NCBI GenBank assembly: GCA_020630715.1
Contig: JAHDIQ010000003.1
Location: 1 to 64,000, forward strand
DNA: 64,000 nucleotides
From: Nonlabens sp.
Lineage (GTDB): Bacteria; Bacteroidota; Bacteroidia; Flavobacteriales; Flavobacteriaceae
Direction: 5' to 3'
Positions 33,884 through 43,863 of the stretch are shown here, one piece after another. Numbering within the stretch: the first letter of the stretch is position 1; the number at the start of each line of letters is the position of its first letter. The notes under the pieces are model-generated. The model ran no database searches, was not told the DNA's origin, and saw only the letters and a list, made by a program, of their open reading frames with translations. A program made the position numbers and the translations under genes.

Positions 33884-34692
33884 TTTTCTGGCCAGCGATA
33901 TTTATCCTCTTCATCACTAGTAATTCCCAAGACTTCATAAATATAATCAAAGGTGCTTAATAATCTAGGCTCGCCATCTATGATAGCAACGTCGTGTTCA
34001 AAATGTGCACTAGGTTTTTTATCTCTAGTTTTTATGGTCCAGCCATCAGGATAATGCTTGATATTTTTAGTACCTAAGTTGATCATAGGTTCTATAGCAA
34101 CGGTCATTCCTTCAACAAATTTCTTACCACGACCACGTTTTCCATAATTAGGCATTTGTGGATCTTCATGCATCACACGACCTATTCCATGACCTACTAA
34201 TTCACGTACCACGCCATAACCGAAACTCTCACAGTAATTCTGTATCGCATATCCTACATCGCCTACACGATTCCCTACGCGGAATTGTTCTATTCCTAGG
34301 TATAAGGAATTCTTAGTGTGATCCAGTAAATCCTGCGTCTCTTGTGGAATCTCACCTACGGCAAATGTATAGGCATGATCACCATAAAAACCATCCACAA
34401 TAGCACCACAATCTACAGATAGGATATCACCATTTTCTATCGCTACATCTTTAGGAATACCATGGACCACTTCTTCATTAGGAGAAATCAGTAAAGTACT
34501 AGGACAATCGTACAAACCTTTAAAACCAGGAATTGCTCCGTGATCACGTATGAATTCCTCTGCCATTGTATCTAGCTTTAAGGTTGTAACGCCAGGTTTA
34601 ATCTCGCCTGCAACCATAGCAAGTGTTTTACTTACCATGTGCGCTGCACGACGCATGATTTCTAATTCTTCTCTTGTTTTAGTAACAATCAT
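33880..34692 (-). CDS. map: Methionine aminopeptidase, type I
   Basis: The protein has 270 residues from the ATG at 34692 (MIVTKTREELEIM); the frame extends to 34761, but that part is unrelated to the family. It removes the initiator Met from new proteins. Metal ligands are D94 and D105 (LSVDCGAIVDGFYGD), H168 (GHGIGRVMHEDP), E201 (AIEPMIN) and E232 (FEHDVAI). No Nudix or SH3-like extension is present. A -7 box (TATTTTTG) lies 18 bp upstream. Confidence 0.95.
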   Translation of the reverse strand: MIVTKTREELEIMRRAAHMVSKTLAMVAGEIKPGVTTLKLDTMAEEFIRDHGAIPGFKGLYDCPSTLLISPNEEVVHGIPKDVAIENGDILSVDCGAIVDGFYGDHAYTFAVGEIPQETQDLLDHTKNSLYLGIEQFRVGNRVGDVGYAIQNYCESFGYGVVRELVGHGIGRVMHEDPQMPNYGKRGRGKKFVEGMTVAIEPMINLGTKNIKHYPDGWTIKTRDKKPSAHFEHDVAIIDGEPRLLSTFDYIYEVLGITSDEEDKYRWPEN

Positions 34693-34710
34693 AAACTTGA
34701 AATAAAGGTG

Positions 34711-34718
34711 CAAAAATA
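34711..34718 (-). promoter_or_regulatory. -7 box (TATTTTTG) of map
   Basis: It matches TAnnTTTG on the minus strand, 18 bp before the start. Confidence 0.5.
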
Positions 34719-34780
34719 GGGATTCAATAAGCGATCTTGGCTTAAAATCCCTTAAACACAAACTAATTTAAATAAGTATC

Positions 34781-36301
34781 TTATTTCAACGCTCTTCCTA
34801 AAATTCCCATGACACCTCTAATAAAAGAAGCACTGGTTAATACCTTAACAATGGGATTTTGTCTAGTACTTTTTCTAGTGGTAGTGCTGCTTTTACGTGT
34901 TTTTTCTTTCTCTGCCTTTGCTTTTTCTTTTACTTCTTCCTCATTTGCTTTTTCAATCTTTTCTTGAAGTAGTTCTTCAGCGCTTTCACGATTGATTTCT
35001 TCGTTGTACTTATCTGTAAGTTCAGAGTCTGCGATGAGGTCGCTTAATTCACCAGCTGTTAAAACATCCATACGACTGGCTGGTGCACGCAATAAAGTCG
35101 CCGCTAGTGGACTAGGTCTTCCTTTTTCATCCAGTGCGCTTATAAATGCTTCACCTATTCCTAGTGATGTTAATACATCTGCCGTATCATAATAATCTGA
35201 TATAGGATAGTTTTGTGCGGTGAGTTTAATGGCTTTACGATCTTTCGCTGTAAAAGCTCTTAAGGCGTGTTGTATTTTTAAACCTAGCTGACTCAGTACT
35301 CCTTCTGGAACGTCTGTTGGGTTTTGAGTTACAAAATAAAGTCCTATTCCTTTAGAACGGATCAACTTCACAATATTCTCTATCTGATCTTGTAACGCAT
35401 CGCTAGCCTGATCAAAAATCAAATGCGCTTCATCAATAAACATCACTAGCTCTGGTTTATCAGCATCACCTTGTTCTGGGAATGTGCTGTAAATTTCGGC
35501 TAGTAAGGATAACATAAAGGTAGAGAACAACTTAGGTCTATCCTGAATATCTGTTAAACGGATTACGTTTACATAGCCGTAACCATTTTTATCCTTGCGC
35601 ACTAAATCTTTAACCTCAAAACTACGCTCGCCAAAAAACTGATCTGCTCCTTGTTGCTCTAGCTCGATAATTTTTCTCAAAATCGCACCAGTAGATGAGG
35701 TAGATATACGACCGTATTCTGACTGGAATTCTTCCTTTCCAGTTCCTGTAGCATATTGCAATACCTTTTTTAAATCTTCTAGATCTAATAATGGTAACTT
35801 GTTATCATCACAATACTTAAAAACTACAGATATAATACCAGCCTGCGTTTCTGTAACATCTAGAATACGAGAAAGTAGTACTGGACCAAATTCACTAACC
35901 GTGGCGCGCATGCGTATTCCATCTTGTTTTGAAATGGTCATGATCTCTACAGGTGAGCTATGTGCCTCATATTCCAGTCCTATTTTTTCATGTCGTTCAT
36001 CAATTTTAGGATGTCCATCACTAGCAGCGGCGATACCAGAAAGGTCACCTTTAATGTCCATTAATAAACTAGGAACACCTTGTCTAGAAAGTTGTTCTGC
36101 AATGATCTGTAAAGTCTTTGTTTTACCAGTACCTGTCGCACCAGCGATTAAACCATGACGATTCATGGTTTTTAAAGGGATTTTTACATGAGCACCAGTA
36201 AGTGTTTCATTATCTAACATGGCAGCGCCCATAATAATCGAGTCACCTTTAGGACTATAACCTTCTGTAATGTATTTGAAAAAGTCTTCTTTTTGAGACA
36301 T
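34781..36301 (-). CDS. HerA-like ATPase, DUF853 (YjgR) family
   Basis: This 506-residue P-loop ATPase of the FtsK/HerA group has Walker A GATGTGKT (54-61), a Walker B-like LVMFIDEAHLIF and a conserved RSKGIGLYFVTQNPTDVP. The last ~90 residues form a charged coiled segment (AEELLQEKIEKANEEEVKEKAKAEKEK) and a basic tail. YjgR-type proteins are widespread and may move DNA or protein, but their role is unknown. No NurA nuclease partner is adjacent. It is monocistronic. Confidence 0.88.
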   Translation of the reverse strand: MSQKEDFFKYITEGYSPKGDSIIMGAAMLDNETLTGAHVKIPLKTMNRHGLIAGATGTGKTKTLQIIAEQLSRQGVPSLLMDIKGDLSGIAAASDGHPKIDERHEKIGLEYEAHSSPVEIMTISKQDGIRMRATVSEFGPVLLSRILDVTETQAGIISVVFKYCDDNKLPLLDLEDLKKVLQYATGTGKEEFQSEYGRISTSSTGAILRKIIELEQQGADQFFGERSFEVKDLVRKDKNGYGYVNVIRLTDIQDRPKLFSTFMLSLLAEIYSTFPEQGDADKPELVMFIDEAHLIFDQASDALQDQIENIVKLIRSKGIGLYFVTQNPTDVPEGVLSQLGLKIQHALRAFTAKDRKAIKLTAQNYPISDYYDTADVLTSLGIGEAFISALDEKGRPSPLAATLLRAPASRMDVLTAGELSDLIADSELTDKYNEEINRESAEELLQEKIEKANEEEVKEKAKAEKEKTRKSSTTTRKSTRQNPIVKVLTSASFIRGVMGILGRALK

Positions 36302-36389
36302 AATAATTGATGTTTACAGCAAATTTAAATAAAACCGCCGTTTAAAGCATCTTTAACGCCTGTGCTATTTGTGATTCTGTTTTAAGAAG

Positions 36390-36397
36390 TACCTTTG
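36390..36397 (+). promoter_or_regulatory. -7 box (TACCTTTG) abutting the queE start codon
   Basis: It matches TAnnTTTG and ends 4 bp before the ATG at 36402, so the mRNA should be leaderless or nearly so. Confidence 0.55.
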
Positions 36398-36401
36398 CGT
36401 C

Positions 36402-37034
36402 ATGCTTACAGAAATTACAACACAAGCCGTTGAAAAAGGAACGATGTTGCCTTTAATGGAAGAATTTTACACCATTCAAGGTGAAGGAAATCATACCGGT
36501 AAAGCAGCGTATTTTATACGTGTAGGTGGCTGTGATGTAGGCTGTCACTGGTGTGACGTGAAAGAAAGTTGGGATCCAGATGTGCATCCACCTACTGCAA
36601 TTGAGCAAATTATTACTAACGCTTCCAGTTACAGTGATACCGTTGTCGTTACCGGTGGCGAGCCTTTAACGTGGAACATGGAACCGCTTACTAGTGGTTT
36701 GAAGGCAAAAGGCATGCAGGTTCACATAGAAACCAGCGGTGCTTATGCATTAACGGGAACTTGGGACTGGATTTGTCTATCACCTAAAAAAGTGAAAATG
36801 CCACTAGCAGGAATTTATGAGCAGGCTCATGAGTTGAAGGTTATTGTGTATAATAAACATGATCTCGCTTTCGCGAAAGCGGAATCAGAAAAAGTCTCTT
36901 CTACCTGTAAGTTATATCTACAACCAGAGTGGAGTGTGCGTGAAAAAATGATCCCATTAATCACAGAATTTGTGATGCAAAATCCTAAATGGCATGTCTC
37001 TTTACAGACTCATAAATACCTCAATATCCCATAA
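36402..37034 (+). CDS. queE: 7-carboxy-7-deazaguanine synthase
   Basis: This 210-residue radical-SAM enzyme makes 7-carboxy-7-deazaguanine for queuosine synthesis. The cluster motif is C44-x3-C48-x2-C51 in GGCDVGCHWC. FYTIQGEGNHTGKAAYFIRVGG precedes it, and VVTGGEPLTWNM and IETSGAYAL follow. The QueD-like gene at 5227 supplies the preceding step but is unlinked. AFAKA at residues 156-160 comes from the palindrome at 36867-36880, in the variable C-terminal part. Its -7 box is 4 bp from the start codon. Confidence 0.93.
   Translation: MLTEITTQAVEKGTMLPLMEEFYTIQGEGNHTGKAAYFIRVGGCDVGCHWCDVKESWDPDVHPPTAIEQIITNASSYSDTVVVTGGEPLTWNMEPLTSGLKAKGMQVHIETSGAYALTGTWDWICLSPKKVKMPLAGIYEQAHELKVIVYNKHDLAFAKAESEKVSSTCKLYLQPEWSVREKMIPLITEFVMQNPKWHVSLQTHKYLNIP
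36867..36880. repeat. Iterated palindrome copy
   Basis: Exact GCTTTCGCGAAAGC inside queE, read as AFAKA. Confidence 0.95.
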
Positions 37035-37201
37035 TACTGGCAGTGATTTCATGGTGTTGTATTAAAATTAACCATGTTTGTCAATAGTTCTTTTTGGGTA
37101 CACTTTTTGGATATCTATTTCTAGTCAATTTTATTGATAATTTGTTAATAACTTGAATCTCGTGAAACTAACCGAATCACCTATAAAATATAGGGTTTGG
37201 T

Positions 37202-37209
37202 TATATTTG
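37202..37209 (+). promoter_or_regulatory. -7 box (TATATTTG) of gyrB
   Basis: It matches TAnnTTTG, 37 bp before the gyrB ATG. Confidence 0.5.
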
Positions 37210-37225
37210 TTTGTTACGGATTTAA

Positions 37226-39181
<1,956 letters not shown>

Positions 39182-39206
39182 ATAGGTAATTCACTTACAT
39201 TTTATC

Positions 39207-39234
39207 AAAAGCCATCGAGAGATGGCTTTTTTGT
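39207..39234 (+). terminator. Intrinsic terminator of gyrB
   Basis: AAAAGCCATC-GAGA-GATGGCTTTTTT lies 26 bp after the stop codon. Confidence 0.85.
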
Positions 39235-39311
39235 TTCTCTAAAAGTTCTAAATCTTTATTAAAGCCTTTCATTTATTGATGCCTAGATTAAAGGAATAGC
39301 ACTCTGTGTTG

Positions 39312-39319
39312 TATTTTTG
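39312..39319 (+). promoter_or_regulatory. -7 box (TATTTTTG) of mdh
   Basis: It matches TAnnTTTG, 53 bp before the mdh ATG. Confidence 0.45.
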
Positions 39320-39372
39320 TGTACCGTTGATAATCAACGTTAAACAGTTGTAATTAATAAAAAATTCATAAA

Positions 39373-40293
39373 ATGAAAGTAACCGTAGTAGGAGCAGGAG
39401 CCGTAGGTGCTAGTTGTGCAGAGTATATTGCAATTAAAGATTTTGCAAGTGAGGTCGTATTATTAGATATTAAAGAAGGATTTGCCGAAGGTAAAGCCAT
39501 GGATTTAATGCAAACCGCTTCTCTTAACGGTTTTGATACTAAAATCACCGGTTCTACTAGCGATTATAAAAAAACTGCTGGTAGTGATATCGCGGTAATT
39601 ACTTCCGGGATTCCGCGTAAGCCAGGAATGACTCGTGAAGAGTTAATAGGAATTAATGCAGGAATTGTAAAATCTGTTGCAACTAGTCTTGTTGAGCAAT
39701 CACCTAATGTGATTCTTATCGTAGTGTCAAATCCTATGGATACCATGACTTACCTAGCGCATCAAGTAACAGGATTACCTAAGCACCGCATTATAGGAAT
39801 GGGTGGAGCATTAGACAGCGCACGTTTTAAATATAGATTAGCCGAAGCTCTTGAAGCTCCTATATCAGATGTAGACGGTATGGTAATCGGTGGACATAGT
39901 GATAAAGGAATGGTACCATTAACGCGTCTTGCAACTCGTAATTCTGTGCCAGTAAGTGAATTCATAAGTGAAGATCGTTTAAACCAAGTGCTGGAAGATA
40001 CTAAAGTAGGTGGTGCAACACTTACTAAATTATTAGGAACCAGTGCATGGTATGCACCAGGTGCAGCAGTATCTGGATTAGTACAAGCGATTGCCTGTGA
40101 CCAGAAGAAGATCTTCCCATGTAGTGCATTACTTGATGGTGAATATGGACTCAGCGATCTTTGTATAGGTGTTCCTGTAGTTTTAGGACGTAATGGTATT
40201 GAGAAAATCGTAGAGATTAATTTAAGTGATGCAGAGAAAGTTAAATTACAAGAAAGTGCTGCTGGTGTTAAAAAGACCAATGAATCGATTTAG
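39373..40293 (+). CDS. mdh: Malate dehydrogenase (NAD, LDH-like type)
   Basis: This 306-residue protein oxidises malate to oxaloacetate in the TCA cycle. It has the Rossmann GAGAVG turn (7-12), the substrate arginines R82 and R88 (IPRKPGMTREE), N120 in VVSNPMD, D148/R151 in LDSARF and the catalytic H175 in IGGHSDKGM. R82 rather than Gln fits malate instead of lactate. It belongs to the tetrameric LDH-like MDH group. Monocistronic with its own promoter and a strong terminator. Confidence 0.95.
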   Translation: MKVTVVGAGAVGASCAEYIAIKDFASEVVLLDIKEGFAEGKAMDLMQTASLNGFDTKITGSTSDYKKTAGSDIAVITSGIPRKPGMTREELIGINAGIVKSVATSLVEQSPNVILIVVSNPMDTMTYLAHQVTGLPKHRIIGMGGALDSARFKYRLAEALEAPISDVDGMVIGGHSDKGMVPLTRLATRNSVPVSEFISEDRLNQVLEDTKVGGATLTKLLGTSAWYAPGAAVSGLVQAIACDQKKIFPCSALLDGEYGLSDLCIGVPVVLGRNGIEKIVEINLSDAEKVKLQESAAGVKKTNESI

Positions 40294-40314
40294 TCATCAA
40301 TCTTAATTATACTG

Positions 40315-40347
40315 AAACAGCCCGCAAATTGCGGGCTGTTTTTTTAT
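40315..40347 (+). terminator. Intrinsic terminator of mdh
   Basis: A 13-bp stem (AAACAGCCCGCAA / TTGCGGGCTGTTT) with a one-base loop is followed by a T-run, 22 bp after the stop. Confidence 0.9.
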
Positions 40348-40382
40348 ACTTTCTGTATACTATTATACTTCCAGTTAGAGTT

Positions 40383-40412
40383 AAAAAAGGCTCGCAATCG
40401 CGAGCCTTTTTT
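40383..40412. terminator. Bidirectional terminator-like hairpin
   Basis: AAAAAAGGCTCGC-AATC-GCGAGCCTTTTTT. On the minus strand it lies 19 bp after the CCC-motif gene stop and probably serves that gene. Confidence 0.85.
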
Positions 40413-40430
40413 ATTCAAATCGACTTTATA

Positions 40431-40793
40431 TTATTTACATCCAGCTTCTTCCATAGCCTCATAGACTGGTGCTAATTGCTCTTCGGTAACACCTGGATTG
40501 TCAAGAGCAAAGTCTAAATACCAATTCCAGAATTCACATTGATTCATGTAGAACCAAACGATAAAAGCTAAACCTATCAAGGAGATGATTAATGAAATTA
40601 TAGAAATAGTCCTGGCGGTTTTCATTGCTGGTCCATTAGAATACATTTCAGGATTCTCCTGATATTTTTTTAATTCTTTCCCAGAAATAACAATAGCTAT
40701 AATTGCCGCTACAGTACCTAATCCATAAGCGCAACAGCATAAAAATCCTACAACGGATAAAATGTAGACAAGAGTAGTATTAAGTTTTTGCAT
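40431..40793 (-). CDS. CCC-motif membrane protein
   Basis: This 120-residue protein has two membrane segments (YILSVVGFLCCCAYGLGTVAAIIAIVI and ISIISLIISLIGLAFIVWFYM). The first contains three consecutive cysteines (C19-C21), the mark of the flavobacterial CCC-motif membrane family. Its function is unknown, and the DUF4190-like layout suggests a small assembly or insertion factor at most. It follows a DUF2752 gene after 11 bp in the same operon, paralleling the TM2/DUF2752 pair at 55500-56193. Confidence 0.8.
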   Translation of the reverse strand: MQKLNTTLVYILSVVGFLCCCAYGLGTVAAIIAIVISGKELKKYQENPEMYSNGPAMKTARTISIISLIISLIGLAFIVWFYMNQCEFWNWYLDFALDNPGVTEEQLAPVYEAMEEAGCK

Positions 40794-40804
40794 AAAATTT
40801 GTAT

Positions 40805-41104
40805 TTATATGGTTAGTATGTTTATGACGTAATTTGTTACAATAGTTGCAATGGTAGCAATAACTAAAGCTATTTTAATCTTCTCACCATGTTTTACATC
40901 TTTGAACCAGTCAAAAATAAGAAAAAGAAAAAGAAGAATCATCGGGTATATTCCAGGATACATATAAAATGCATCTATAAATTCACCGTGTAATAAAAAG
41001 GAAATGGACCGCTGGATACCACATCCAGGACAGTCCATTCCTGTTAATTGTTTACTCATACACGGTAGCATCCAGCTATCATCCATGTAAAGCAATGATC
41101 TCAT
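40805..41104 (-). CDS. DUF2752 membrane protein
   Basis: This 99-residue protein has the DUF2752 core PCMSKQLTGMDCPGCGIQRS (CPxCGxxR) and two hydrophobic helices (MYPGIYPMILLFLFLIF, IALVIATIATIVTNYVI). Function unknown. It lies between the T9SS type A gene (9 bp upstream) and the CCC-motif gene, so all three may be cotranscribed. A second DUF2752 protein is encoded at 55846. Confidence 0.83.
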   Translation of the reverse strand: MRSLLYMDDSWMLPCMSKQLTGMDCPGCGIQRSISFLLHGEFIDAFYMYPGIYPMILLFLFLIFDWFKDVKHGEKIKIALVIATIATIVTNYVINILTI

Positions 41105-41113
41105 ACACTAAAA

Positions 41114-43129
41114 TTAATTACTTACGCTAACCTTAACCGCTACTTGTTCTGAATCCAGAGTAGTGATACGCACAATATAAATTCCGGTACTTAATTGATC
41201 TGTTTGATAAATAAAGTTTGAATTATTATTATTTTCTGTTTTGTCAAAAATTAATTTTCCTCCTAGGTCGTATAAAGCAATATTAGACACATCCTTTTGG
41301 CTTGCGTTAAATATGGTTAGCTGTCCTAGGTTATTATTTTGTATTACACTAAATTGATCTTGTAGCGCAGCGGTATCGCTATGAGACAGTGTAACTGGTT
41401 CTTGAAATACGATTTGAAACCTATCATCTATTAAACCTACTGGCAATTGTAAGGTTGCAGTTCCAGATTTTAAATTATAGACCATACCTGTTCTAGTATC
41501 TTCTAAAAAGATAAAAGGGGTATCAAAATTTTCGAGTTCTTTAATGCTAAATTCAAAAATGCTATTGCTAGTGACCTCAAAAGTTAAAGGAACAACTTTA
41601 TCAACACTAAACGGAATAGAATTGATGATGAGGTCATTTCCAGATACAGGCATGTAAACATCATTAACTTGTTTATTATTATCTACTCTTCCTTCCCAAC
41701 TATAATCGTAATTCATGGTTACTGTAGGGTGAAATTGTAATACTAATTCTCTAACGTAAAGATCATTTACAGTAGCGTTAAAACGTATTTTAGGAAGTTC
41801 TCCATTTCCAGCAGTGTTGTTTGTAGAGCTTCCTGGCGCATTTGCAAAGAAAGATAAATTTCCATCAGATTCTTTATAAAATATGCGCTGGCCATTGTTA
41901 AACTCTACATTTCCTGTATCTCCTAAAACAAATCCGGCACTTTCTGGTCTGGTGATCATAAAGCCTTGACCTATAGGTGTAAATCTTCTATTTACTCCAG
42001 ATATTGAGCTTGTCGCTCCAAAAACAGATCCTCCGGAAGGCGTTCCATCAGAATTATATCTTGAGTATGCAGCTTGCACATACGTACCATTGTTGTCGTA
42101 ACCATTTGCTGTACCGGCAGTAAAACCATTAGGAACATAAGTTCCATAACCACCTATGTAATCAGTCAATTGGTGACTGGTACTTACAGATTCCCAGTAC
42201 AAGATTTCAGCGTTCATTTCTGAAGTGCCAGGAACAACTTCCCATGCGCCAGTCATTAAAGGTCCTCCTGTAGGATTAAACACTAAATCGCTATTATCAT
42301 CTAAAAATCGTTTCAAATCTAGTGCTGACGGATAAGGATTTCCCACTAAAGCGACGTCATCTGTACTTACTGTCACGGTGATATTACCATTATTAGGTCT
42401 TCCTCTAAAGTCGTAGCGTTGTCCTTCAAATCCAGTGAAAGCATTTGCAACAAGGTTTCTTGCATTAGTTGATCCACTTTGAGCAACACCTTTCATGGAA
42501 AACCCATAACCAGGAGAAACGGTAGGATTAGAAGCAGTGTTTATAGCTTGCCAGTTACCGTAAGATCCACCACCTGCACCGTTATTATTGTATTCATATA
42601 ACCATCTTCCAGAAATGGTTAGTGGTTGTGTTATATTAAAAGGAGCTGTATCATCTTGTAAATCTGTAAGACCCGTTGGATTTCCTACACCAGTGACTGT
42701 GGCTAATTGTGCATCTATAACTAGATTAGTAGAAAGGTTTGCAGCTGTAGTAGAAATATCAAATGTAGATGCACCAAAACCAGCCATCAATCTAGGGAAA
42801 TAGGTTTGAGCATCCATGTCAAATCCTAAATTACCAGCTGTTGAAGTAGCCTGTCCTACTGGTGCACTCCAGTAGTTGTAAGTAAATTCATTCTGAGTTC
42901 CTTCTTGAAAAACCGATAGAAAACCTTCGCCTTCATTATCGACATTATCCTCTTGTATAAGTTGCGCTTCATCTCTCAAATAAAAAGCACCATTTGCAGA
43001 TATATCGATGTCTTGTTCCACAAAAATGTGCGTACCTTTTGAATAAATAAAGCCATCTCCTATAAATACTTGAGCGTTAAGCAAAAATGCTCCAGTAAAC
43101 GTGACTAAAAATAATACTTTCGTCTTCAT
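41114..43129 (-). CDS. Secreted protein with T9SS type A sorting domain
   Basis: This 671-residue protein has a signal peptide (ending FLLNAQ) and a long beta-rich middle with many Asn/Gly/Thr residues. The last ~80 residues (LTIFNASQKDVSNIALYDLGGKLIFD... LSTGIYIVRIT... VAVKVSVSN) match the type A T9SS sorting domain, so it should be exported and attached at the surface. No enzymatic motif is visible, and it looks like a structural or adhesive surface protein. The start is MKTKVLFLVTFTGAF. Confidence 0.85.
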   Translation of the reverse strand: MKTKVLFLVTFTGAFLLNAQVFIGDGFIYSKGTHIFVEQDIDISANGAFYLRDEAQLIQEDNVDNEGEGFLSVFQEGTQNEFTYNYWSAPVGQATSTAGNLGFDMDAQTYFPRLMAGFGASTFDISTTAANLSTNLVIDAQLATVTGVGNPTGLTDLQDDTAPFNITQPLTISGRWLYEYNNNGAGGGSYGNWQAINTASNPTVSPGYGFSMKGVAQSGSTNARNLVANAFTGFEGQRYDFRGRPNNGNITVTVSTDDVALVGNPYPSALDLKRFLDDNSDLVFNPTGGPLMTGAWEVVPGTSEMNAEILYWESVSTSHQLTDYIGGYGTYVPNGFTAGTANGYDNNGTYVQAAYSRYNSDGTPSGGSVFGATSSISGVNRRFTPIGQGFMITRPESAGFVLGDTGNVEFNNGQRIFYKESDGNLSFFANAPGSSTNNTAGNGELPKIRFNATVNDLYVRELVLQFHPTVTMNYDYSWEGRVDNNKQVNDVYMPVSGNDLIINSIPFSVDKVVPLTFEVTSNSIFEFSIKELENFDTPFIFLEDTRTGMVYNLKSGTATLQLPVGLIDDRFQIVFQEPVTLSHSDTAALQDQFSVIQNNNLGQLTIFNASQKDVSNIALYDLGGKLIFDKTENNNNSNFIYQTDQLSTGIYIVRITTLDSEQVAVKVSVSN

Positions 43130-43309
43130 ATTGCCTATGATTATAATCGTTCACAAAGTAACTATTTTTTTTCAAGTTGCCATTTTTTACGAGTTAAATG
43201 ATCGAAAAACTACCTAAAACATCGATAAAATGCATTATAAAGCGTTCACTGCAAATTTATTAATGCATGATTTAGTTAAGTTTTCACTTTTCATTTTGCT
43301 TACCCAAGT

Positions 43310-43317
43310 TATCTTTG
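43310..43317 (+). promoter_or_regulatory. -7 box (TATCTTTG) close to the Smr gene start
   Basis: It matches TAnnTTTG and ends 6 bp before the ATG at 43324. Confidence 0.5.
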
Positions 43318-43323
43318 GAAATA

Positions 43324-43863
43324 ATGACTTCTTCAAAATTTAAAATAGGAGATCGAGTGCTAGTCCTGGACGATGATGTTGCTGGTGTTATCTCTTTCGC
43401 GAAAGCGGAATTCATCACCATCACTACAGATGACGGCATCGATCTAGTATTTCACAAATCAGAGCTGATTTCAGAAGCATCCATGAAAATTGATAAGGTA
43501 ATCGTAAAAGATGAACCATCATTACGAAAGAATAAAAAACGCAACACGTCTAGAAAAAAAGCAAAAGAAATCCCAGCAGTAGAAATAGACCTGCACATTC
43601 ATCAACTAGTAAAAAATGAACGCGGTATGGATGCGTATGATAAGCTTAATAAGCAACTAGATACAGCAAAATATCAATTAGAACGAGCAATTAAAAACAG
43701 AGTGCCTAAATTGATATTTATACACGGTATAGGAGCTGGCGTATTACGTGCAGAGTTAGAATATCTTCTCAATAGATACGATGGGATCTCATACTATGAT
43801 GCAGATTATCAAAAATATGGTCGTGGCGCTACTGAGGTCTATATCTATCAAAACCCTAGTTAA
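43324..43863 (+). CDS. Smr-domain protein (DUF2027-like N-terminus)
   Basis: The protein has 179 residues from the ATG at 43324; a TTG at 43315 is in frame but lies on the -7 box. The N-terminal small beta domain (KFKIGDRVLVLDDDVAGVI) is followed by a basic linker. The C-terminal Smr domain has EIDLHIHQL and FIHGIGAGVLRAELEYLL, as in MutS2. Smr domains nick DNA or RNA, or act on stalled ribosomes. SFAKA at residues 24-28 is encoded by a degenerate palindrome copy, between two strands of the N-terminal domain. It overlaps the convergent lipoprotein gene by 8 bp. Confidence 0.88.
   Translation: MTSSKFKIGDRVLVLDDDVAGVISFAKAEFITITTDDGIDLVFHKSELISEASMKIDKVIVKDEPSLRKNKKRNTSRKKAKEIPAVEIDLHIHQLVKNERGMDAYDKLNKQLDTAKYQLERAIKNRVPKLIFIHGIGAGVLRAELEYLLNRYDGISYYDADYQKYGRGATEVYIYQNPS
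43393..43406. repeat. Degenerate iterated palindrome (13 of 14)
   Basis: TCTTTCGCGAAAGC inside the Smr gene, read as SFAKA. It keeps the 12-bp inner palindrome. Confidence 0.85.

Noticed and set aside
34992-36158. Two plus-strand frames opposite the HerA-like ATPase
   Set aside because: Low-complexity Ser-rich shadows of a well-supported minus-strand gene.
37035-37201. Riboswitch or small RNA upstream of gyrB
   Set aside because: Only an A/T-rich region with no convincing stems; the gyrB -7 box is the only supported element.
39762-40280. 172-codon minus-strand frame opposite mdh
   Set aside because: The plus strand encodes a complete malate dehydrogenase with all active-site residues; the antisense frame has no family likeness.
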